The notes: generated by a model from the sequence alone, not told the origin. A stretch of 64,000 bases of DNA from Nakamurella multipartita DSM 44233 (GCF_000024365.1 NC_013235.1:3410001-3474000); one strand, 5' to 3'. Positions 1 through 11,955 are shown, counted from the first letter of the stretch. Made by a program: numbers and translations.

Positions 1-1
1 G

Positions 2-244
2 CTGCACTTCGACGGAAACACCGGTGGCGTCACCGCTCCCGCACACACGATGCTGTGCGTGAACAACCTGTCCCGGTTCCCCCAGCCGGTGGAACTGGAC
101 CTGCGCGAACACTTCGGTGCGGTGCCGATCGAGCTCACCGGTGGAACCAGATTCCCCCGGATCGGCGAGTTGCCCTACCTGCTGACGTTGCCCGGACACG
201 GCTTCTACTGGTTCGACATCACCGGTGAGAACCAGGAGAACTGA
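2..244 (+). CDS. treS: Trehalose synthase / maltose glucosyltransferase, C-terminal end (partial)
   Basis: Only the last 80 codons are present; the frame is open from base 2 to the TGA at 242-244. The visible protein (residues such as LCVNNLSRFPQPVELDL and a closing GFYWFDI) matches the C-terminal beta-sandwich of TreS-type GH13 enzymes, which interconvert maltose and trehalose. The next base begins the maltokinase ATG, so the two genes abut with no gap. In many actinobacteria TreS and maltokinase work together or are fused, feeding maltose-1-phosphate into alpha-glucan synthesis. The assignment rests on this short tail plus the neighbours. Confidence 0.75.
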   Translation: MHFDGNTGGVTAPAHTMLCVNNLSRFPQPVELDLREHFGAVPIELTGGTRFPRIGELPYLLTLPGHGFYWFDITGENQEN

Positions 245-1659
245 ATGACTCAGCAGCCCGACCATGTCGGCGCGCCCGATAGCGACCTCATTTCCCTGCT
301 CGCGTACTACCTGCCGGCCCAGCGCTGGTTCGCCGCCAAGGGCCAGACCCTGACGGACGAGAACTACCGGATCGTGCGCCGCACGGTCATCGCCCGTGAC
401 GTGTCCGCGGCGGACGTCGAACAGGTGCTGCTGGAGGTCACCACCCCCACCCGGCAGGACCTGTACCAGCTGTGGGTGGCCTGGACCGATCACGTGCCGG
501 ACCGGGTGGCGCACGCCGTCATCGGCACCTACGACGGCCGGACTGCCTACGACGCGCTGGCCGACGTCAACGTCACCGCCCAGATGCTGTCCGCGGTCGA
601 CGAGGGCCGCGACTTCGGGTCCGGGGTCAGCGCCCGCCGCGAGCCGGACGCCGTGATCGACATCGGCGCGATGGGCCTGGTGATCGGCGCCGAGCAGTCC
701 AACACCTCGATCGTGTACGGACACTCGGCCATCCTGAAGGTGTTTCGCCGGCTGGATCCGGGGCCGAACCCGGACGCCGAGGTGCACCGGGCCCTGCACG
801 CGGTCGGCTCCTCGCACATCGCGCAGCCGTTCGGCGAGATCGTCGGCCGGCTGGCCGAGGGGGCCGGGGAGGCGGAGACGACGCTGGCCCTGCTCACCGA
901 GTTCTTCGCCAACAGCGCCGACGGCTGGGCGATGGCCACCGCCTCGGTGCGCGACCTGATGAGCGAGGGCGACCTGCGGGCCGACGAGGTGGGCGGTGAC
1001 TTCGCCGCCGAGTCCTACCGGCTGGGCGAGGCGGTCGCCGCGGTGCACGCCGACCTGGTCCGGGCGTTCGGCAGCACCGTGGCCACCGGGGCGGAACTGG
1101 GCCAGATCCTGGACGCGATGCGGGCCGAGGCCGACGCCGCGGCCGATCAGGTGCCCGCGCTGGCCGAGCACCGCGAGGCGATCCAGGCCGCGTTCGACCG
1201 GGCCGGCGACCACGCGGCCGGGCTGAACCTGCAGCGCATCCACGGCGACCTGCACCTGGGTCAGGTGCTGCGCACCCTGGACGGCTGGAAGATCATCGAC
1301 TTCGAGGGTGAACCGGCCAAGCCGCTGGCCTTCCGCCGGGGCATGCACAGCCCGCTCAGGGACGTCGCCGGCATGTTGCGCTCGTTCGACTACGCCGCCC
1401 GCGGCCAGACGATCAACCCGCACACCGACGCGCAGCACCGCTACCGGGCGGCCGAGTGGGCGACCCGCAACCGTCGGTCGTTCTGCGACGGCTATGCCGC
1501 CGCCGCGGGCACCGACCCCCGACACGCCGACAGCCTGCTGCGCGTGTTCGAGCTCGACAAGGCGATTTACGAAGTTGTCTACGAACATGGACACCGGCCG
1601 CTGTGGGAAGCCATTCCGCTGCAGGCCGTTGTCGCCCTCATCAACCCCGGAGGAACCGC

Positions 1660-1663
<4 letters not shown>
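245..1663 (+). CDS. mak: Maltokinase (maltose-1-phosphate forming)
   Basis: A 472-residue protein with the features of the Pep2/maltokinase family, an aminoglycoside-phosphotransferase-like fold that phosphorylates maltose with ATP for the GlgE pathway. Near the N-terminus it has [12 protein letters not shown]. The catalytic loop reads [11 protein letters not shown], followed by the metal-binding IIDFEGEP about 20 residues later, as expected of this kinase fold. It starts at the base after the treS stop and its TGA overlaps the GTG of glgB, so treS, mak and glgB form one coupled operon. Length is normal for the stand-alone form. Confidence 0.92.
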
Positions 1664-4232
<2,569 letters not shown>

Positions 4233-4236
<4 letters not shown>

Positions 4237-5528
4237 GCGGCGGCGCCGCCCGGTGGGCGGCGCTGCTGTTGTCCGGCCTGGTGATGCTGCTGGCGGTGGC
4301 CCTGGTGGTCGTCGTCGCCGGCTCGGCGGGCCGGGAGGGCGATCCGGTGGCCGCGGAGCGGATCGACGTGACGGCCGGCGGGGTGCCGATCCGGACGGCC
4401 GGCTCGTTCGGCACTCCGGCGACCGCCGCCGACGCCCTCGATCCTTTGCGCAGTTCGGCCGACGGCGACCGGGTGGTCGCCGCCGTCTTCGCCGACCTCG
4501 AGCAGTTCTGGTCGGCCGCGTTGTCCGCCGCCGGTCGGACGGCCCTGGTGCCGCCGGCCGGCGGGTTCGTCTCGATGGACTCGCTCGGCCCGGCCGGTAC
4601 CCGCGCGTTGTGCATCAGCCAGCCGAGCCAGATCGCCGGGAACGCGTTCTACTGCCCCACCCAGGACGGCATCGTCTTCGACTCGGCCGGGCTGGTCCCG
4701 GTGCTGCTCGGGTCCTACGGCAGCGCCGGCCTGGCGGCCGCCTTCGCGCACGAGTTCGGCCATGCCGTGCAGGTGCGGGTGGGCCCGACGCCGGCGGTGC
4801 GCCAGGCCGATCCGGACCGGTATCCGGCGATCCTGATCGAGGCCCAGGCGGACTGCGCGGCCGGCGCCTATCTGGCCGGCGCGGTGGCGGCGGTGGATCA
4901 GCCCGGCACCCGGGTGCACATCCCGCCCGCGTCGCTGGTGCGGGCGGTCGCGCCGCTGCTGGACTTCCGGGACCAACCGAGCGTGGCGCCCACCGCGCCG
5001 ACCGCGCACGGGCTCGGCCTGGACCGGCTCGGGTTCGTGCTGCACGGTTACCGCCAGGGCCCGATGTCGTGCTGGGACCTGACCACCGATGATCTGAGCA
5101 CCGATCTGGCGCTGACCCTGGGCCGGTCCGGGGTGCTCGTCGACCCGCCGGCCACCCCGCGCTACCCCTCGACCGACGCCGCGGTGGCCGCCGCGGCCGC
5201 GTCGGTCGCCGCGTTCGCCGGCCGTCCGGCCGCCGATCCGGACCCGGCCGAGCTGGACCGGACCGCCACCATCGGCCAGTTCGCCGCCGGGTCCGCCGTA
5301 GCCTGGGCCACCGGACGGCAGCTGACCGGAACCGACACGGGGGCGGCCTGTTTCACCGGGGCCTGGACCGCGTCGGTGTTCGGCACGGCCCCCATCGGCG
5401 AGCTGGGATCGTGGGCCGGCGACGCGGACGAGGCCCTGGACCAGCTGCGCAGCTGGCCGGGCGTGACCTTCGACGAGCTGGCCGCCTTCGCCGACGGCTT
5501 CCACGGCGGCCGCGCCGCCTGCGGGTGA
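4233..5528 (+). CDS. Neutral zinc metallopeptidase (YpfJ-like), membrane-anchored or secreted
   Basis: A 431-residue protein with a hydrophobic N-terminal segment at about residues 7-31, so the bulk is probably outside the cytoplasm. It has the zinc motif HEFGH (H173, E174, H177) and, further on, [10 protein letters not shown], which matches the third-ligand region of the putative neutral zinc metallopeptidase family (YpfJ, Pfam Zn_peptidase). The start is GTG 4233, overlapping the glgB TGA, so it is coupled to the glycogen operon; nothing in the sequence explains that link. The substrate is unknown. Confidence 0.8.
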
Positions 5529-5578
5529 GCCGGCCAGCCACCCCGCCCTGTCGGACCGCCGTGAGAAGGTGGCGGCAT

Positions 5579-5738
5579 GCGGCGATGGTGGGCGAGAACT
5601 CCGGCCGGTGACGGTTCGGACGCTCCGGGGCACCCCCGGGGTGGGTTCACCGCAGTTGGCACCACCGAGCAGGCACATCGACGCGCTCCGCGCATGCAGG
5701 TGCCCGCCCAGCAGGGACAGGTCGCCCACCGTCGCCGC
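5579..5738 (+). ncRNA. Candidate retron msr-msd noncoding RNA
   Basis: Seen directly: 5579-5595 and 5722-5738 are 17-nt inverted repeats with 16 Watson-Crick pairs and one G-U wobble (5586/5731). They enclose 126 nt in the only gap upstream of the retron-type reverse transcriptase, whose start lies 20 nt downstream. Inside are a strong hairpin at 5622-5642 (CCGGGG stem, CAC loop) and a weaker one at 5672-5704 (GGCAC/GTGCC enclosing CGCG/CGCG). In known retrons, a1/a2 repeats flank msr (with a priming guanosine just after a1) and msd, and this RNA precedes the RT gene. G5594 or G5596 could be the branch nucleotide. Exact ends and the msr/msd boundary are inferred. Confidence 0.68.
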
Positions 5739-5758
5739 CGCCTGACCGGCGAGAGCCG

Positions 5759-7081
5759 TTGACCGGACCCGCCGATCGGCTGGCCACGGCCCTGGCCGAC
5801 GCCATGCTGGCCGGATCCTGGGATTACCAATCAATTCTCGACCGGACCCGACAGGTGATCGCCCGGCGCCCACCGTGGCTCGATTCGCTGGCCCGGGAAG
5901 TGCTGGCCGCCTACCAGCGCGCGCCGGCCGACCGGCCGCGGGAACTGGCGGCATTCGTGGTGAGCAGCGCCGCGATGGCTCGGGCCAGGCGGTCGCCGCC
6001 CCGGCTCCCGACGCCGGTAGTCAGGTTCAGCAGTCCGACCCGGATGATCCGCCGGCCCTTCGCCACCCCGGTTCTCCATCACGCCGGCGACCTGGCCGAT
6101 CATCTCGGCATCACGCTGGAGGCGCTCGACGCCTTCGCCGACACGCGGCTGCGGGCCCGCCGGGCGCGCGCGGAACGGATCGCGCACTACCGCTACCGCT
6201 GGATGCACCGGCCCGGCGGCGCCCGGCTGCTGGAGGCACCGAAACGGAATCTGCGAGCGCTGCAGCGCACCGTTCTGGACGACATCCTCGCGCCCATCCC
6301 GACCCATCCGGCTGCGCACGGCTTCGTCGCCGGCCGCTCGGCGATCACCGGCGCGGCCGAACATGTCGGGGCCGAAGTCGTCATCACCCTGGACCTGGAG
6401 CACTTCTTCGCCTCCGTCACGCCCGGCCGGATCTGGGGCCTGTTGCGGGCGGCCGGATACCCCGAGCCGGTGGCCCACCTGCTCGTCGGTCTCACCACCC
6501 ATGCCACACCGGTCGCCACCCTGGCGTCGATGCCGGCCAGTGCCGATCCCGGACGCGATTTCCGGCTCCGTCGGCGGTTGGCGGGGCCGCACCTTCCCCA
6601 GGGCGCACCCACCTCACCGGCGCTGGCCAACCTGGTGGCCTTCTCCCTCGACCGGAGGCTGGATTCGTATGCCCGGGCCGCGGGCAGTCGCTACACCCGG
6701 TACGCCGACGACCTCACCTTCTCCGGCGATGCGGCCCTCGCTCGGCGCTCGGCGGCATTGATCGCGGCCGTCAAGCGGATGATCCGGCAGGAGGGATTCA
6801 CCGTGCACCCCGGCAAGACCCGCGAGCACCATCGGAGCCGCCGGCAGGTGGTGACCGGGATCGTGGTCAACGACCGGACCAACATTCCGCGCGCGGATTA
6901 CGACCGGCTCAAGGCGGTATTGCATGACTGCCGCCGCAACGGTCCCCTCGCGGCCAACCGCGACGCCCACCCCGACTTTCGAGCCCACCTGCTGGGCCGG
7001 CTGTCCTGGGTCAGCGCCCTCAATCCCGATCGAGGCGCCCGCCTGCGGGCGATCTTCGACGAGATCCGGTGGACCAGCTGA
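5759..7081 (+). CDS. Retron-type reverse transcriptase
   Basis: A 440-residue RNA-directed DNA polymerase. The polymerase core runs from about residue 150: LDLEHFF (211-217), LPQGAPTSP (279-287), and YADD (315-318) with its catalytic aspartates. Retron-specific marks are present: VVTGIVVN (364-371), the VTG motif of the retron Y region, and GAAEH (198-202) where retrons usually have NAxxH, so the Asn is Gly here. There is no maturase or endonuclease domain, which argues against a group II intron. About 140 residues precede the core, a long N-terminal extension like that recalled for myxobacterial retron enzymes. The start is TTG 5759; M16 at 5804 is the alternative. No coupled effector gene follows on this strand. 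Confidence 0.88.
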   Translation: MTGPADRLATALADAMLAGSWDYQSILDRTRQVIARRPPWLDSLAREVLAAYQRAPADRPRELAAFVVSSAAMARARRSPPRLPTPVVRFSSPTRMIRRPFATPVLHHAGDLADHLGITLEALDAFADTRLRARRARAERIAHYRYRWMHRPGGARLLEAPKRNLRALQRTVLDDILAPIPTHPAAHGFVAGRSAITGAAEHVGAEVVITLDLEHFFASVTPGRIWGLLRAAGYPEPVAHLLVGLTTHATPVATLASMPASADPGRDFRLRRRLAGPHLPQGAPTSPALANLVAFSLDRRLDSYARAAGSRYTRYADDLTFSGDAALARRSAALIAAVKRMIRQEGFTVHPGKTREHHRSRRQVVTGIVVNDRTNIPRADYDRLKAVLHDCRRNGPLAANRDAHPDFRAHLLGRLSWVSALNPDRGARLRAIFDEIRWTS

Positions 7082-8341
7082 TTGGATGTCGACGTCCAGG
7101 GCGCGGGGCCACGAGTGGGACCTCGGTGGTCGGGGTGGGCGGCTGGCGTACTGCAGCCCGGTCGGGGTGCTGGTGACGATCGCCCCGTCCCGCAGCACAC
7201 TCACCCACCCCGGTAGGTCCTTGGTCAGGTTGCACCGGGCACACCGCCCGTTCCCGTTCCGCAGATCGCTCGCCCCACCCTTGGCGACCGCCACCGCATG
7301 ATCGACATGACGGATCGGCGCCCCACACCACGGGGTACGGCACCACTGATCCCGCACCAAGAAAAACTGGCGAACCACGTCGGGGAAATCCCGTTTCCGG
7401 GCGTCGGTCCCGGCCAACTCCCCCGTCTTCGGGTTCGTATACAACCGCCGCACCCACACCCTGGTCGTACTGTCGGCGCGGACCAGATCCCGGGCCACCG
7501 GCGCCGGCACCGGCCCGTACCCGACGACCTGCGCCGGCTCCTCATCACCATCGAGCAGGGTCCGGTCGGTCATCACCACATGCAGCTCGATACCCGGCAC
7601 CTCCGCTGCGCCCGCACCCGGAGTCAGCACCCGCCGCACCAGCTCATCAGCCATGATCTGACCCTTGCTCCGATGCTCCTCGGGGTCGACCGCCCCGGCC
7701 AGCGCCGCCCGATGCAACGCCCCGAACACCGCCACCCCCTGCGCCATCGGCAGCAGCGCCGTCACATACGCCATACAGTCCGGCGCCGGCCGGATACTGA
7801 CCCGCCGATCCACCGCCGTCTTCGCCGCCCGCGCCGCCGCACCCTGCGCGTCCAACCGATGCACCCACGCCCGCACCTCCCGCTCCGTGCGGGCATCACC
7901 CCACCCCGGCAACTCCCCCGCGATCGCCTCGTCGATCCGCGCGCGGTCCGCCGGCGACAGATGCGCCGTTTCCCGCGCGATCACCGTGCACCGCCACTCA
8001 CTGGTCTCCCCCCGACCCAACACCTCCAGCACCCGAGGCATCTCCCGCACCAACGCCGCCGCCAACCCCACATGCCGGCTGCCCTTGTGCGAACTGTCCC
8101 GCCGGGCCAACCCCACCTGCCCGGTGATCGACCGGCCCGCCTCCCCCGACGTGCACCCCGCCTTGAGCAGCCAGGCCCGCTGCGAGACCGCAAACGCATC
8201 AGTGAACCGGGCCTGCGCCGCCGCCGCGACCGCCTTGAGCCCCTCCAGCTCCCCCACCAAAACGATCCGCTCGTCATCGGACACCGACTCCATCACCGCC
8301 AGCATCGCGACCACCGCGGCGATCTGCTCCTGGTTCGACAT
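6614..8341 (-). CDS. DUF222 / HNH endonuclease (13E12 repeat family), with a displaced C-terminus
   Basis: The N-terminal about 300 residues are the DUF222 helical region. An HNH module follows: paired cysteines in CRTPWCGAP, HVDHAVAVAKGG, then an Asn and CARCNLTK. These proteins are multicopy in actinobacteria and thought to be mobile or selfish nucleases; their role is unsettled. The start is ATG 8341. Recognisable family sequence ends near 7110 (SRPPRPP), but no stop follows: the frame runs 468 bases antisense into the reverse transcriptase gene and stops at 6614. The last about 155 residues are therefore probably not native. The gene seems to have lost its own end where the retron now sits. 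Confidence 0.8.
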   Translation of the reverse strand: MSNQEQIAAVVAMLAVMESVSDDERIVLVGELEGLKAVAAAAQARFTDAFAVSQRAWLLKAGCTSGEAGRSITGQVGLARRDSSHKGSRHVGLAAALVREMPRVLEVLGRGETSEWRCTVIARETAHLSPADRARIDEAIAGELPGWGDARTEREVRAWVHRLDAQGAAARAAKTAVDRRVSIRPAPDCMAYVTALLPMAQGVAVFGALHRAALAGAVDPEEHRSKGQIMADELVRRVLTPGAGAAEVPGIELHVVMTDRTLLDGDEEPAQVVGYGPVPAPVARDLVRADSTTRVWVRRLYTNPKTGELAGTDARKRDFPDVVRQFFLVRDQWCRTPWCGAPIRHVDHAVAVAKGGASDLRNGNGRCARCNLTKDLPGWVSVLRDGAIVTSTPTGLQYASRPPRPPRSHSWPRALDVDIQSAGPPDLVEDRPQAGASIGIEGADPGQPAQQVGSKVGVGVAVGREGTVAAAVMQYRLEPVVIRARNVGPVVDHDPGHHLPAAPMVLAGLAGVHGESLLPDHPLDGRDQCRRAPSEGRIAGEGEVVGVPGVATARGPGIRIQPPVEGEGHQVGQRR

Positions 8342-8422
8342 ACGTTCGATTCTAGCCGATCACCAGGCCACAGTCCAGACTGTATCCGCAGGTCAAGAAC
8401 GGTTTTCGAACGCGTAGCTGGA

Positions 8423-9043
8423 TCAGGACCTGGCCGCGACGGCCTGGGCCGCGGTGCCGATACCCAGCGCGGCCAGCACCGCTCCGCAGACCCGCTCGAT
8501 GCGGGCCAGCACCCCGACCACCTTGGCGGTGATCAGCACGACCCCTGACAGATAGGCCAGGGCGACCGCGGCGTCGATCGCCCCCAGCATCAGCGCCGCC
8601 GGCCCGACCGATCCGCCGGCGGGTAGGAACTGCGGCACCACGGCCAGGAAGAACAGACCGACCTTGGGATTGAGCAGGCACGATCCGAGGCCGGCCAGGA
8701 ACGGCCCGGCCCGCCGCCGCTCGCGGTCCGACCGGACGGGCTGGGGCTGGACCGGCCGACGGCGAGAGGCCATCAGCTGGGTGACCCCCAGGTACAGCAG
8801 GTAGCACCCCCCGGCGAAGCGAACCACCCGGTAGGCCTCGGCGGACTGCTCGATCACGGCCGCCAGGCCGACGGCCACCAGCACGGCCCAGCCGATGCCG
8901 CCCGCGGCGGAGCCCAGCGCCACGGCCAGACCGTCGCGCCGGCGGCGGGCGCCGTACCGGATCGAGAGCAGCACGTCCGGTCCGGGCGTGAGCGCCAGTA
9001 GCAGGCACAGACCGCCGAAGGCGATCAGGGAGCCGGGATTCAC
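8423..9043 (-). CDS. LysE/RhtB-family amino-acid exporter
   Basis: A 206-residue, strongly hydrophobic protein with five to six membrane segments. The N-terminal LTPGPDVL and the internal CLLNPKVGLFFLAVVPQF are the typical signatures of the LysE/RhtB translocator superfamily, which exports amino acids or their analogues. The start codon is GTG. It stands alone between the HNH gene and the thioredoxin/TPR gene, so the substrate cannot be told from context. Confidence 0.88.
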   Translation of the reverse strand: MNPGSLIAFGGLCLLLALTPGPDVLLSIRYGARRRRDGLAVALGSAAGGIGWAVLVAVGLAAVIEQSAEAYRVVRFAGGCYLLYLGVTQLMASRRRPVQPQPVRSDRERRRAGPFLAGLGSCLLNPKVGLFFLAVVPQFLPAGGSVGPAALMLGAIDAAVALAYLSGVVLITAKVVGVLARIERVCGAVLAALGIGTAAQAVAARS

Positions 9044-9123
9044 CCGGGCAGTCTGGCAGCCCGGCGACCGGCGGCGCGCACTCTTTGATCAGGACGGCAC
9101 TGGGTCAGGACCGCGCGGCGCTG

Positions 9124-10125
9124 TCAGTACAGGGCGGCGGCCAGTGCGCGCCGGGCCTTGATCACTTCGGGATCGTCCGGCGCGAACAGGCCGAACAGCT
9201 CGACCAGGTGCTCGCGGGCGGCGGTCCGCTCGTCCCCGGCGGTCCGGCGAACCGTGGCGATCAGTCGAGCGAAGGCCGCCCCGGCCTGCCCCGCGGCCAA
9301 CTCGGCGTCGGCGGCGCCCTTCTGCAGCTCGACGTCGTCGGGCGCGGCATCCGCGGCGGCGATCGCATCCGGCGGCAGGCTGTCCACCCGGGCGAGCAGA
9401 CCGACCTGGGCCAGCGCCGCCTTGGCCTCGGCGTTGGCCGGCTCCACCGCCAGGATCTGCTGGTAGGCCAGTTCGGCGGCCGCGTAGTCCCCTTCGGCCA
9501 GCGCCTCCTCCGCGGCGACGAACCGCGGATCCTCGGGCTCCGGCTCCTCCTGCGCGCCGCCACCCTCGGCGGCCAGCCGGGCCTCGGCCTGGGCGATGCC
9601 CGGCAGGTGCTCGCGCAGCTGATCGAGCAGCGAGGCGATCCACTGCCGCAGCTGCGGTTCGGACGCGACCCCGGGCACCTCGGCGGCCGGCTGACCCTGC
9701 ACCAGGACGACCGCCAACGGCAGCGTCTGCACCTGCAGGGCCTGGGCGATCCGCGGGTTGGCGTCGACATCGACCCGACCCAGGATCCAGGCCCCGCCGC
9801 CGGCCGCCGCCAGCTTGCTCAGGGCGGCCGAGAGCGCCAGGCTCGGTTCGGCCCAGGCGGCCTCGAAGTTCAGGATGATCGGCAGCTGGGTGGAGGCCTG
9901 GACCAGGCTGCCGAACGTGGGCTCGTCGACGTCGACGATGTAGGGCGAGGGCTCCCCCGTCCCGGCCGCGGGGGCACCGGCAGGTGCCCCGGGAGCCGCG
10001 GGTCCGGCGGCGCCGGGTCCGGCCGGGCCGGCCGCCCGGCTCTTGAGGGCGGACAGGTCGACCGCGCCGGCGAACGCGGCGCTCATCGCCGCCGGCGGCT
10101 GCGGTCGGGGGGTGGGGCGGGTCAT
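9124..10125 (-). CDS. Thioredoxin-like / tetratricopeptide protein (YbbN-type co-chaperone)
   Basis: A 333-residue protein with an Ala/Pro/Gly-rich linker (about residues 30-55), then a thioredoxin-like domain and C-terminal TPR-like helices (AAEEALAEGDYAAAELAYQQIL). The thioredoxin domain lacks the CxxC pair: the equivalent stretch is FEAAWAEPS. It should therefore not act as a disulfide reductase. This arrangement is the YbbN/CnoX group, which holds unfolded clients for chaperones. Actinobacterial genomes commonly have one. Confidence 0.82.
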   Translation of the reverse strand: MTRPTPRPQPPAAMSAAFAGAVDLSALKSRAAGPAGPGAAGPAAPGAPAGAPAAGTGEPSPYIVDVDEPTFGSLVQASTQLPIILNFEAAWAEPSLALSAALSKLAAAGGGAWILGRVDVDANPRIAQALQVQTLPLAVVLVQGQPAAEVPGVASEPQLRQWIASLLDQLREHLPGIAQAEARLAAEGGGAQEEPEPEDPRFVAAEEALAEGDYAAAELAYQQILAVEPANAEAKAALAQVGLLARVDSLPPDAIAAADAAPDDVELQKGAADAELAAGQAGAAFARLIATVRRTAGDERTAAREHLVELFGLFAPDDPEVIKARRALAAALY

Positions 10126-10180
10126 GGATCCATCTTCACACGCCGGCCCCGGCCAGCTGGCCCGGCCCGGCCTGGTCCGG

Positions 10181-11902
10181 TCAGATCCGCGCCGGCTCGG
10201 TGTGCACGCCCCATTCGGCGCGCAGCACGTCGCAGATCTCGCCCAGGGTGGCCTCGGCCCGGACCGCGTCCAGCATCAGCGGCACCATGTTCTGCGTGCC
10301 GCGGGCGGCCGCGACCAGGCGATCCAGCGCCTGCTGCACCGCGGCGCCGTCCCGGGCACTGCGCCGCCGCCGTAGCAGCGCGTTCTGCTGCTGCTCGACC
10401 TCGGCCGAGATCCGCAGGATCTTCAGCTCGTCCCCGACGCCGCCGGTCAGGGTATTGACCCCGACCACCTTCTTGTCGCCCTTCTCCACCGCGTTGGAGT
10501 AGGCGAACGCGGCGTCGGCGATCTCGCCGGTGAAGTAGCCGTCGTCGATGCCGCGCAGGATGCCGCTGGTCATCTCACCGATGGGGTGCTGCCCGGAGGG
10601 CACGGCCAGCGCGGCCAGGTCACGGATCCGGGTGAAGATCCGTTCGGCCTCGGCCTCCATCCGGTCGGTGAGCGCCTCGACGTACCAGCTGCCCCCGAGC
10701 GGGTCGGCCACGTTGACCACCCCGGTCTCGTCCATGATCACCTGCTGGGTGCGCAGCGCGATCTGCGCGGAGTGTTCGGTGGGCAGGGCCAGCACCTCGT
10801 CCAACGCGTTGGTGTGCAACGAGTTCGTCCCGCCCAGCACCGCGGCCAGGGCCTCGATCGCGGTCCGGGTCACGTTGTTGTCCGGCTGCTGCGCGGTCAG
10901 CGACACCCCGGCCGTCTGGGTGTGGAACCGCAGCCACTGGGCCCGAGGATCGGTGGCGCCATAAACATCCCGCATCCAACGGGCCCAGATCCGCCGGGCC
11001 GCCCGGAACTTGGCGATCTCCTCGAAGAAGTCGATGTGGGCGTCGAAGAAGAAGCTCAGCCCGGGTGCGAACGCGTTCACGTCCAACCCCCGGGAGCGGC
11101 CCAGTTCGACGTAGCCGAACCCGTCGGCCAGGGTGTACGCCAGCTCCTGCGCGGCCGTGGAGCCGGCCTCGCGGATGTGGTAGCCGGACACCGACAGCGG
11201 TTTGTAGTCGGGCATCTGCTCGGTGCAGAACTCCATCAGATCGCCGATCAGCCGCAGATGCGGGGCCGGCGGGAAGATCCACTCCTTCTGCGCGATGTAC
11301 TCCTTGAAGATGTCGGTCTGCAGGGTGCCGTTGAGCTTGTCGACGCTCGTGCCTTGCCTTTCTGCGGCGACCAGGTACATGCAGAAGACCGGCACCGCGG
11401 GTCCGGAGATGGTCATCGACGTGGTGACCGAACCCAGGTCGATGCCGTCGAAGAGCACGTCCATATCGGCGGCCGAGTCGATCGCGACGCCGCAGTGGCC
11501 GACCTCACCCAGCGCCCGCGGGTCGTCGGAGTCCCGGCCCATCAGGGTGGGCATGTCGAAGGCCACCGACAGGCCGTTGCCGCCCTCGGCCAGGATCATC
11601 TGGTACCGGCGGTTGGTGTCCATGGCGTTGCCGAAGCCGGCGAACTGCCGGATCGTCCACGGCTTGCCGCGGTAGCCGGTGGCGTGCAGGCCACGGGTGA
11701 ACGGGAACTCGCCGGGCCAGCCGATCCGCTCGAAGTCCTGCACCACGTCACCCGGGGCCGGCCCGTAGACCGGGTCGACACTCATCCCGGACAGCGTCGT
11801 GTAGTCCGCGTCCCGCACCCGCCCGGCCTCCTGCGCGGCGGCGAACCGCTGCGCCCACCGCTGCCGACCCTGCTGCTTGTCCATACAAGACAGGATATCC
11901 AA
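10181..11902 (-). CDS. icmA: Acyl-CoA mutase large subunit, isobutyryl-CoA mutase type
   Basis: A 573-residue B12-dependent acyl-CoA mutase substrate domain (PWTIRQFAGFGNA near residues 81-93) with no fused cobalamin-binding domain, so it needs a separate small subunit. The substrate-selecting positions are F87 (RQFAGFG) and Q205 (EYIAQKEW); methylmalonyl-CoA mutases have Tyr and Arg there, whereas isobutyryl-CoA mutase has Phe and Gln. I infer isobutyryl-/butyryl-CoA isomerisation. The start is taken as TTG 11902, with AGGGAG eight bases upstream; ATG 11884 is possible but lacks a ribosome site. It is divergent from a MarR gene, and MeaB lies 2.7 kb away. Confidence 0.85.
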   Translation of the reverse strand: MDILSCMDKQQGRQRWAQRFAAAQEAGRVRDADYTTLSGMSVDPVYGPAPGDVVQDFERIGWPGEFPFTRGLHATGYRGKPWTIRQFAGFGNAMDTNRRYQMILAEGGNGLSVAFDMPTLMGRDSDDPRALGEVGHCGVAIDSAADMDVLFDGIDLGSVTTSMTISGPAVPVFCMYLVAAERQGTSVDKLNGTLQTDIFKEYIAQKEWIFPPAPHLRLIGDLMEFCTEQMPDYKPLSVSGYHIREAGSTAAQELAYTLADGFGYVELGRSRGLDVNAFAPGLSFFFDAHIDFFEEIAKFRAARRIWARWMRDVYGATDPRAQWLRFHTQTAGVSLTAQQPDNNVTRTAIEALAAVLGGTNSLHTNALDEVLALPTEHSAQIALRTQQVIMDETGVVNVADPLGGSWYVEALTDRMEAEAERIFTRIRDLAALAVPSGQHPIGEMTSGILRGIDDGYFTGEIADAAFAYSNAVEKGDKKVVGVNTLTGGVGDELKILRISAEVEQQQNALLRRRRSARDGAAVQQALDRLVAAARGTQNMVPLMLDAVRAEATLGEICDVLRAEWGVHTEPARI

Positions 11903-11955
11903 TAGTCGGACTCCCTACCATTCACCGCGCGCGGCAGGTTGCTACGGTGCAAGCC

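Noticed and set aside
5529..5758. Small peptide genes in the gap before the RT
   Set aside because: Short frames at 5411-5611 and 5577-5762 have shadow composition and no ribosome sites; the RNA-structure explanation is stronger.
5759..7081. Reverse transcriptase as a group II intron or diversity-generating retroelement
   Set aside because: No maturase X or endonuclease domain and no intron-like ribozyme context; no template/variable repeat pair seen. Retron motifs and the upstream inverted repeat fit better.
6614..8341. HNH protein as the retron's toxic effector
   Set aside because: It is convergent, not co-transcribed, and belongs to the multicopy 13E12 type common in actinobacteria without retrons.
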